Below, piece by piece: positions 56,466-64,000 of a stretch of 64,000 nt of DNA. Position 1 is the first letter of the stretch. Every line of letters begins with the position of its first letter. Both the position numbers and the translations under genes were made by a program. Source of the stretch: Wolfiporia cocos (taxonomy: Eukaryota > Basidiomycota > Agaricomycetes > Polyporales > Phaeolaceae); the NCBI GenBank assembly GCA_029448655.1, contig JACCLO010000003.1, positions 1,240,001-1,304,000 on the forward strand, in the 5' to 3' direction. Under the pieces are notes generated by a model. The model ran no database searches and was not told the DNA's origin. It saw nothing but the letters and a program-made list of their open reading frames with translations.

Positions 56466-57808
56466 TTATACTGAATCCATGCCATTCGCGTGTTCCATTC
56501 CGGCAAGCTCGTATGCGTACCCGTTTGTCTCTGCAGGGCTGCCTGCGCCGCTGTATACGTTTCGTGCCCGAGCGAAGTAGCGCAGTGTGCCCGTCTGCGG
56601 TGCGAATGGGCTTGGCCAGTATATGAAGTAGCAGGTTGTGGCCGATATTACGCCGATGAGGCCACCTACAATGACATCCTCCTTGTGATGTCTCTGTAAG
56701 AGGTGTTTCCATCCAGCAACGTGGATTTTTTCGGAGGAGTTGCCGTCCATGTTCGAACAGGAAGGGTGCGATGAGGTCAGCTGATGAGGGATGTGTGTGG
56801 CGAGAACAGTACAAACTGACATTGTCCTCCACGCGGCTAATTGCCACCCATGTGGCGAATGCGAGAGGCAAGATTGAGAAGATCAGACGTGCTAATTTGC
56901 TTGAGAGAAGGGATCGCGCAGGTGCTGATCGCGTGATGCACCATGCACCGGTCATTCCTGCGAGCCACAGCGAGAGGAACATCATTCCAGAAAAAGCGGT
57001 TGAGGAATGGCCAGAAGGAAACGACCTTCTCCCATCGAGAATATCAACGACGTCTCTGATCGTCGATAACAAGGGCAAAATCAGTAGTAGTACACACCAC
57101 GTAGAGTGATTCAAGGCAGACCCTGTACATAACTTCAAAGTCTTGTCCCACTCACATCGAGAGAGGAAGTCTGGCCTCAAGCGACCTGAAAATGGAGACA
57201 GTAAGTTTCATAGATTGATGATATGGAAGTGCATGCGCTACGTGCCGACTCGGTTCTTTAGGACTTCTGTGATCACTTCAGACAGTCCTCTGAAATTGTA
57301 GCACGTAAGAGTTGAGGATCCAGAGATGAAGTTTGTAAGCGAAGTTGCATACCTTCCTGAGTACAGAGCAAGACATCCGTGATGGATGTCTAATGCAGAG
57401 CGCCTGTATGCGCCTGTAACACATATCACCGCAAGCGGCAGGAAGAAGTTGATGGCCCAATTTGTTTCACCGCTGATTCTGTAGTGCTATCAGTGTGAGC
57501 ATTCGATCAATTCAGATCGTTCGAATGACACACTGGCTCTTTCTGTGTTTGTGGTCGATGAGTGGGTCTTGTCTGTCTATTTCACGTTCGAATGGCGGCA
57601 TCTCTTTGACAATCCAAGCAATGAACCAAGCCGCAGACGCTATCGACCTAGGAGGCGCACATTAACCTATATTGTCACCGTGCGTGACTGCGTAAACTGC
57701 ATGATTAACCAACCAGTCTACTAAGTACGCTCGGTCAAACCACTCGAAGGAGTCTTCTCCGAAAATCAGCTTGAACTTGTTCCATGGAGTCCTCGGTATT
57801 GTCGTCAT
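56466..57808 (-). CDS. PAP2-type lipid phosphate phosphatase
   Basis: Seven exons on the minus strand: 57808-57714, 57647-57534, 57478-57353, 57289-57246, 57185-57122, 57055-56821 and 56693-56466, giving 301 residues with a closed frame. The three PAP2 motifs are present: KNRVGRLRP (about 121-129), PSGH (161-164, His164), and SR-x5-H-x3-D in SRVEDNRHHKED (Arg222, His228, Asp232). Six membrane segments are plausible, for example SIASAAAWFIAWIV, INFFLPLAVICVTGA and GLIGVISATTCYFIYW. The enzyme dephosphorylates phosphatidate or diacylglycerol pyrophosphate, as yeast Dpp1 and Lpp1 do. The intron between 57246 and 57185 begins GCACGT rather than GT, a GC-AG intron forced by the conserved VGRLRP motif. 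The 3' end lies 34 bp from the end of the CID gene, which is convergent. Confidence 0.9.
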
Positions 57809-58520
57809 TTTTAATCTCACGAATTTCACACTGCTGCTGATGATGTGCGGGATCTCGTTATGAGCAAAGATTAGTCACTATACACTCTGCGACACACCAA
57901 AGGATTAGGAGTGACGGAAACAGCTGTGACGCTCGGGTCGGATGAATGCCAGCAGTGCAAGACGTCCAAGGTTTGCCTGGGGAAAGTTCGGATTCAGTCA
58001 GTAGGACCTGAGAGTTAATCCACTACAGGCAATGACAGGACGCACGTTCGTCGAGATAATGAATGGTAATCTCGCGCTGGTGAGTAACAGCAAGTACTTA
58101 TTTGACAAGTATTATGTAAAGAGCCGACAGCACTGCATACCGTTCAAGCATGTTTCAAGGGGCACATTATTACCGTCCCGGCCGTGCGCGTGAGCCTCGA
58201 AGTCGGCCAAACATAGGATCAGGTATACCACTACGTGCATAGCACAATCTTTACCACGGAAATACCCTGGACAAATTGATACCTTGAAAACCTGGGACAA
58301 ACCGTGAACTTGTTTAAAATATTTACAGCATCTTTCCTGCAGAAAAAAGCTGCTTGTCTGACATAAAATATTGTGAGCATAGATTATATCAAATATTCAC
58401 ACATTTTTGCAGTAGGAAATCCTGTGGATGCACTTAAAGTATTTCTCGAGTATTTTCTGCCCAGGTATTGTTAAAATGGAGGGTCGGACCACCATCCGGC
58501 AGAGTCTCACGTGTCACATC
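57809..58520. other. Intergenic region left of the LINE
   Basis: This is the PAP2 5' flank and AT-richer DNA. No gene is recognised and there is no visible element boundary except the LINE 3' end. Confidence 0.45.
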
Positions 58521-59515
58521 TTTTTCGAATACATTTGTATCCCGCCACAGTAAACGAAGTACAAAAGTGGTCGCGCTGGGCGCAGTGACTACGGAGGGCA
58601 GATACGTAGAGGTCTTGGGAGCATCAGGGGAGAAGTCGTAGGTGAAAGATGAAAGTGGTTATTCAGAGGAGGGTGGGCCATCATGGCCTGGGAACTTACC
58701 CTGTGTCTACCTGTGTCTATAGCAACGGGTAGGGGGGCTACGAGTTTCATGAAAGCAGTAGAGTCGGCCAGAAAGTGGGAGAACGCTGCGAGTCCTCTTC
58801 TCGTGGTAGAGATGATTTGAAGGTTGAGCGCCGATGAGGCTTGGCGAAGGTGGGGGCATGCGTCTTCGTGGAGGGGCCAGTCGCGCAAGATGTGTGAGCC
58901 GGTCTGGATGGTAGTGCTATCGCAGGGGCAGGAGGAGGTCTCGGAGGGTACAAAGCGTTGATAGCACTCGCCGAAATGTCCGTGTCCGAGTAGGGTTTGG
59001 ATTAGGCGAGCATGAACGTCGCGAGTGTCGGTGTAACCTAAGCGGTGGAAGGGGTGCAATTTGAGGGAGGGCGGGTTAGGAAGCGCAATGCCAGCAAGGT
59101 TGCGATGCGGCCGAGTTTTCCATTCTGCGCACCATTGTTCAAGTGCCGATGCGAGCGCGTTCGAGTAGCCACATAAGAATCGGCAGGATGGACGTGGGGA
59201 GGGTGAGGTAACCGCTGACCGAGCGAGGCCATCAGCGCGGGTGTTGCCAGTGATATTTGAGTGACCAGGGCACCAATGGAGCGTGATGCGCAGGTTGGGT
59301 CGTGTTTGGAGTGCGGCGTCAATGGCCTGCCGAAAAATGACGCTGTGCATCTGGCCCATATGGTTGGTGGTATCGTAGGCAGTGGTGAGGGTGGAGATCT
59401 GCGCGACACCAACAGCGATAGGTATTCTGAGACTGTCCTCAGCCTCATCGCATCTTTCGGGGTGCTCGTTCGGGGTGCTCGAGAAGCTTCGATGGCTACA
59501 TTCGTCTATGAGCAT
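58521..59515 (-). mobile_element. 5'-truncated LINE with RNase H domain (Tad1-like)
   Basis: The minus strand encodes about 300 residues of a non-LTR retrotransposon C-terminus. An RNase H segment is clear (HSVIFRQAIDAALQTRPN, LHWCPGHSNITGNTRADGLA), followed by a Cys/His knuckle (CPCDSTTIQTGSHIL..WPLHED). An RNase H after the reverse transcriptase, plus the CPC..H tail, is usual in fungal Tad1-clade elements. The copy lacks the reverse transcriptase. Its 3' end is GGGATACAAATGTATTC plus a short A-run at 58521-58525. I found no target duplication. It abuts the brr2 fragment. Confidence 0.75.
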
Positions 59516-59559
59516 AAGAGTCAGTCTAGGCCACGCCAGTCAATACAACAGAAGACATA

Positions 59560-60810
59560 CCTTTTCAGCTCCCGTCGGTGCACAGAGAACTGTAGCAGTC
59601 TTCGGAATCTCCACCTTCGGCTTCTCGTCCACGCCTATCGCGTCCGTCCACGCCTTCGCTTTCCTGTCCCCGGCAAGTTCTCTAGAATCCAACCAAGCCC
59701 CTTCTCCCGCATCGCAACCTCAACGTTGATGCGCTCATCAGCATCGCTCCGAATGAGCTTGGTACACCAGACAATGACATCTCAGTTCTTCAAGAACTTT
59801 GTGATGATGTGGAAGCTCTGGTACTCGAACAGCTCCACGAGCTCATTCTCGCAGTCTCATAGGTTTGACTCCGAACCGAGGATGGAAAGGACGGCAGCGG
59901 CCTCCTCTGTAGCCGTGACAGGGTCAGGGTAGACGTCGGAGATCTGACGCTGGACCCAAAAACCGTCGATGGAGTGCAGGGAAACAATGTCTTTGGCGAC
60001 CTGAGCCTTGCCCTGCTGCGCAGACGACGTACCCCCAATAACGAGTTCCTCATCTCTTTCGAGTAACTCGGGGGTGCCTCTCCCGTTTCCTCTGCCTCCT
60101 CATTCTCCTCGTCTGACTCGTCCAGGATCTCGAAGCCCTCCTCTTCTTCCTCTTCTTCCTCTTCTTCGTCGAAGACAACCGCGACGCCCATTTCCTCGTC
60201 CATCTCAGCATCCTTCCGCTCCAAGTGTAAGTCCACTTACATTTCGTCCTCCGCACCGTAATTCGTCATCTTCTTCGACAGGTCGAGGAGTTGCGAAAAC
60301 GTCTCGTTTGAGATGGGGCCTACGACCTCCTCAACCTCCTTCTTCTTGTCGAAGTCCTTCATGTTCTCGTTCTTCAGCGTCCCCAGAACGGTATCGGCTG
60401 CGCTGCGGATGACATCGTGCGCCTGGTCCCCGAGGGACTGGCGAACACCAGACAGGATAAGCTCGTATACCTCGCGCGTCTCTGCTGTGCGAGGGCGGTA
60501 CGTAAGCCCCTCCACGTCCTGCGTTGCCTCGATGATGTCCATGTAGCCAAACCCTGTCGCCTCCGCCCTGCGTTTTGGCTGCCTCCGACGTATCCTGCTT
60601 ATCCGTGGCCTTCTGCTTCTTCTTCTCCTCCAGGTCCTTCGGAGTCTCGCGTTGCACGCGCGAGCCCATCTCGCATGAGTCGATACGCCCGGCCAGAGAA
60701 GTGGGCGCGCCATCAGGCTCCTTGTCGCGGCGGAGGAGAGCAGACCGATCGGCAGTCAGAATCAAAGACGAGATGGCGGCACAGCTGTAGCTAGACAAAT
60801 CCCGCTTCGT
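59560..60810 (-). pseudogene. BRR2: brr2 (U5 snRNP helicase) N-terminal fragment, broken
   Basis: In order on the minus strand: SLILTADRSALLRRDKEPDG, PTSLAGRIDSCEMGSRVQRE, a frame change, YMDIIEATQDVEGLTYRPRT, AETREVYELILSGVRQSLGD, DFDKKKEVEEVVGPISNETF, YGAEDEM, an in-frame TAA (60237-60239), ERKDAEMDEEMGVAVVFDEE with a Glu run, a frame change, ELVIGGTSSAQQGKA, VSLHSIDGFWVQRQISDVYP and VAMREKGLGW. This is the N-terminal region of Brr2, the spliceosomal helicase that unwinds U4/U6. TGA codons at 59857-59859 and 59782-59784 break the last exon. The helicase cassettes are absent; the gene stops at GAEK, about 50 bp before the LINE. It is a duplicated and decayed fragment, so the functional brr2 must be elsewhere. 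Confidence 0.8.
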
Positions 60811-60882
60811 GCGACATGATAGTGCAAATGATGGTCGGAAGACGGCAAGCGCTCGATGCCCCGCGCCTAGGCTCATAAATCA

Positions 60883-60920
60883 GCCTGAGTATAGGAACGA
60901 CTGTCTTCCTATACTCAGGC
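60883..60920. repeat. Perfect 15-bp hairpin
   Basis: GCCTGAGTATAGGAA (60883-60897) and its reverse complement TTCCTATACTCAGGC (60906-60920) flank an 8-nt loop. The stem is perfect. It touches the 3' side of the SINE-like copy at 60.9-61.0 kb and could be part of its tail. Confidence 0.8.
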
Positions 60921-61030
60921 CGAGGAACGAGGGCGCCAGAGAGAGAAGTCCCCCGTGGGAATGCGGACTTTGAACCTGCCGGCGGCATCTCGACGCTCGG
61001 TGCTCTAGCGCTCGACTGACGCGCACACGT
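60921..61030 (-). repeat. tRNA-like (SINE-like) copy 1
   Basis: The minus strand reads AGTCGAGCGCTAGAGCAC, resembling a pol III A-box and D-arm, then GCCGCCGGCAGGTTCAAAGT, resembling a B-box (consensus GGTTCGANTCC). It continues CCCACGGGGGACTTC. No full cloverleaf closes, so it is better read as a tRNA-derived SINE or tRNA remnant than a functional tRNA. A diverged, inverted copy lies at 61,590-61,690. Confidence 0.5.
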
Positions 61031-61098
61031 GATCTCTTGGGACGCACGTCGCGTCCTGCGCTGCCCCGTCTCGCAGCATTTTCGTGCCTAGATACGCC

Positions 61099-61544
61099 AT
61101 GTATGCACCTACCAATACTCCAGAAAGCGAAGATCACATCAATACCGACGAGGCTACTGGAAATATGCCTCAAAGTCCTTCAGTCAGCTCTAGAGAATCC
61201 TCGCCCTCAGATGACCCTGTAAATGCTGATATACAGGCGAAAGCCCATGACGGTGGTCACCGCATGCATATGTCCACCCAAATTACATGCCTTATCATCC
61301 CCCCCTACTGTTCACATGCCATACATCGTCTTGCCTTGGCCAGGTGCAATTACTAAGAATAAGTCTTTCCCGTTGATAAGATCCATGCCGTGGCGAACTT
61401 GGAACTCGCGAGGTCGTGAGATCTGACATTTCCGTTGTAGGAGAGCTGACAGCCATCCACTAGAGCCGACGGGAGGATCCGACAGTGCAGAAGTGTCTGA
61501 AGTAGACGGTAACACAGCTGACATTATAACATTGTACATGCAAT
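61099..61544 (+). other. Possible small Ser/Thr/Asp-rich gene
   Basis: From the ATG at 61099 the frame reads MYAPTNTPESEDHINTDEAT and stays Ser/Pro/Asp-rich for 60 codons. A downstream frame (HPLEPTGGSDSAEVSEVDGN, about 61,450-61,544) has the same composition and could be a second exon after a TTGTAG acceptor. I recognise no family and the splice pair is uncertain, so this may be noise. Confidence 0.25.
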
Positions 61545-61589
61545 GATTAGGCGGGTATATGCGTGTACAAGGCCGAGACGACGCGATCG

Positions 61590-61690
61590 CCGTGGCGAGG
61601 ACGCGCCAGTCACGCGAGCGCGTCGAGGGGATGCCGCCGGCAGGTTCAAACTCAGCGTTCCCATGGGGGACTTCCCTCTGGACCCTTCAC
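61590..61690 (+). repeat. tRNA-like (SINE-like) copy 2, inverted relative to copy 1
   Basis: The plus strand contains GATGCCGCCGGCAGGTTCAA followed by a CCCATGGGGGACTTCCCTCT segment that matches copy 1 (CCCACGGGGGACTTC on its minus strand). The left part (CAGTCACGCGAGCGCGTCGA) is a diverged A-box region. The two copies are inverted and about 0.6 kb apart. Confidence 0.5.
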
Positions 61691-61963
61691 CAGTCGCCCC
61701 AGCCTACCCCGCGCCATGACAAATTAGTTTCAGAGTGCTTGATTCCGATTCTCGGGGTTTTTATGTAAAGGCTGATTCGTTTCCTAGAATCGAGCGTCGG
61801 ATTTAGTCGATGTTCAGAGAATCGACGGGCTTGGAATCGGATCTGCGATTCTTGCCGGGAAAATCGAGCGCGCGTTGGAACTATGTAAATACAAAGCGTG
61901 GTAGATCCGTGGACCTGAAGCGCCCAATGCGGTGCACCTTTCCGCTCTAGATCTTCCGTATCC

Positions 61964-64000
61964 TTGATGGGCTTCGATCCAGTCCTCGGCACTACTACAA
62001 CCACTCCGTATAGGATAAAGTACCCCTGGAGATTAGAACAGCGCAACAAAGACAATCCAGAACGCCTCAAGGCATGGCTATCCGAGCTATATGACAAGGT
62101 GGGGGTGGTGGACGTGCCGTTGGACGAGTTTCTCGATCGATTCGTACCCTGTGATACGTCGGACTATCCGCAGTTCAGGATCAAAGATCCCTTCACAGAT
62201 CTTTGAGGGCTTGAGCTCAAAGAAGAGAAGGAGATGTACGCTCTATTGGTGAGTATTTGGTGTTGAGGCTATCGTGCTGCCACATACTTACATACTGAGC
62301 AACATAGGTGCACGCATTCAACGCGCTGATGTTGGACATCCACGGTGAAGGCGATGGACTTACTCTCCTCAGGAGAGACAAGAAGTCGATCCCAAATCCA
62401 TACAGAGAGTTGGCTCCGGCGATGAGCAAAACGTTTCCCGATATTATCGGTGTGCTGCCTGGCGCACCTGTGTACGAGGAAGTACCTTGGGCGCAGGTTG
62501 GACTCGTGGTGGAAATCAAAGGAGCCAACCACCTTGACTCAATGGATAGTGCAAGCCAGTGAGCCAATGCCGATTTAGTTCAAATCACAGAAAGTGCTCT
62601 TAACCTCCTCTCTGCTCATGGCGCCCAGTATGCTTATGCCCTCCACGACATGGGCAGCTTCGCTCGTATTCATTGCTTCGATCATGCCTCTGCCGTCGTG
62701 TCGCGCCGCTTCAATTACATCACCGAACATGTGTTCATATCGAGGTTTTTCTATCGACTCCTCCGCCCCTCGTATTCCGACCAGGTCGTCCTGAATGGCC
62801 AGGACGACTTCTCTTTCATGGTTTCGGAGAGTTTCGTCAAAGGACTAGGGATCCCCGGATTGATCGACAAAGACTTGTATTGGAATCGTATACTCACGTT
62901 GCCGTCAGCGGCTCTTGATTTCTTAACCCTTCGTCCCATCCACTTCAGTCCGCGGCTATTTTCTCGGGTGACTCGGGTTGGGGAGGGGCTGCTGATCTAC
63001 CGGTGTCCGCTGCCTGAGAATTGGCACCTGACTCAGGGGGATTCTGACAGTACTCCTCCCTCATCGCAGCGCAAGGGGAAAGGGCCTGCACGCAACAATA
63101 CGTTGAGCCTCACACCGCACGGGCAAGCATGCGGAGACGACGCCGACAGCTCTTCCATGGCTGTCGGGGACTCTGGCGCGACGGATGTGTCGGCCGAGCG
63201 GACGGGTGCGGACGACCAAGTCAAACGCGTCATTATCAAGGAGCAGTATTGCTAGACCGAACGCATCAATGAAGTCGTTCACTACGTCAAGATCAATGCC
63301 TACCTCGAGAAGCACAATATCCCCCGCTATGGTTTGGCTAAGATGCTGTACGGCGAGGACCAGGGGGAGACGTCCAGTTTCCACGTCACCATATCTGCAA
63401 CGGCCAAGTATATTAAGAATGGACCGCGGAATGAGCGAAGCCACATGCGAATCGTTCTTGACATTGTCGGAGAGCCTCTAAGCAAGTTCACTTCAACGAA
63501 ACAGCTGGTCCGAGCGATTCGCGACGCAATCATAGGTGTGTCCTCTTGCTCGGAAAGTCGAATTTGTTGCTGACCATTGCCTACGCATCCAGGTCATCTG
63601 CTCGCATATCTGTCCGGTGTTCTCCATCGAGACGTCAGTTTCGGCAATGTGATGCTAGCGCGCAAAGGAGTGGTAGAGTTCTGTGGTTTCATTGACGACC
63701 TTGACTACGGCTCGCCAGTCGACTCGTCGAAGTTCAGATGGAAGGGACACCGTTTCAGGGGAAATCGCTCCGGGGGACTCCGCTCTCTGCGGGCGAGCGG
63801 AAGAAATTTGGGGAACTTGAGAACGAGCTTAAGGAGGGAACGGTGAGTCATGTATGATACACCCAGCCGTAGTTTGCTCGATTTACTAAATATCTCAGGG
63901 CACGGTTGAGTTCATGGCCATGGAACTTATGAATGCGGATCCGAAGCAAGATGTACCCCATCAAGTACACCACGACCTCGAGTCGTTCTTTTGGCTTTTA
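61964..64000 (+). pseudogene. FunK1 fungal-type protein kinase, broken, cut by window end
   Basis: Segments in family order: YRIKYPWRLEQRNKDNPERL, KEMYALLVHAFNALM, FPDIIGVLPGAPVYEEVPWA, QVGLVVEIKG, ALHDMGSFARIHCFDHA, NEVVHYVKINAYLEKHNIPR, YGLAKMLYGEDQGE, MRIVLDIVGEPL and the catalytic loop VLHRDVSFGNVMLARKG, then FIDDLDYGSPVDSS and, past the window, a DLESFFWLL motif. HRD is present. This is the Pkinase_fungal (FunK1) family, expanded in mushrooms, of unknown substrate. Breaks: TGA at 62204-62206, TGA at 62560-62562, TAG at 63253-63255, and a one-base frame change near 63,730 (SSK to VQMEGTPFQG). Introns at 62,249-62,308 and 63,536-63,592 look normal. Three stops and a frame change point to a pseudogene. 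Confidence 0.75.

Noticed and set aside
60050..60412. Arg/Lys-rich and Pro/Ser-rich frames near the brr2 fragment
   Set aside because: They are out-of-frame readings of the GAA/GAG-rich acidic tract of the brr2 fragment.
60921..61030. Functional tRNA gene
   Set aside because: A- and B-box-like motifs are present but no acceptor stem or anticodon stem closes properly, and the B-box deviates from consensus.

Overview
The window looks like genomic DNA of a filamentous basidiomycete, most likely an Agaricomycete. The support is short GT-AG introns of about 45-60 bp, several F-box/LRR genes of the kind that expands in mushrooms, a fungal-type FunK1 kinase, an MM3350 (pRiA4b ORF-3-like) plus MYND protein, and a Helitron. 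All calls come from reading the sequence and from memory of protein families; no search was run.

Bases 1-35,900 are an accessory, decaying region. It holds three diverged copies of one F-box gene (two with frameshifts), two 0.63 kb GC-rich hAT-like elements with 8-bp target duplications, a CACTA-like pair of inverted termini, and remnants of a dual-specificity phosphatase, a CLC chloride channel and an MMS19-like gene. A 12.6 kb head-to-tail array of nine Helitron-type units (15933-28581) follows. Its first unit carries an intact 1,894-residue Rep-helicase; the other eight are short non-autonomous copies, five with a 22-bp minisatellite. To its right lie a duplicated CLC fragment, the third F-box copy, a small Tyr/Asn/Gly-rich gene with a nonsense codon, and an MM3350-MYND gene with two nonsense codons.

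Bases 36,300-57,800 are a conserved, mostly intact block: a coiled-coil protein, two F-box/LRR genes, ubiquitin-eS31 (minus) divergent from RFC3 (plus), a gene built from tiny phase-1 exons joined to an LRR-like domain, ZW10, a CID/RGG RNA-processing protein, and a PAP2 lipid phosphatase convergent with it. Several exon structures were reconstructed to base level and keep a continuous frame.

Bases 58,500-64,000 are degraded again: a 5'-truncated LINE carrying an RNase H domain, a fragment of the spliceosomal helicase gene brr2 with nonsense codons and frameshifts, two inverted tRNA-like (SINE-like) copies, a perfect 15-bp hairpin, and a FunK1 kinase pseudogene that runs off the right edge.

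The most unusual items are the microexon gene at 46.3-49.2 kb, the seamless Helitron array, and the recurring CAG/CAA/CGA-to-stop pattern in the pseudogenes.
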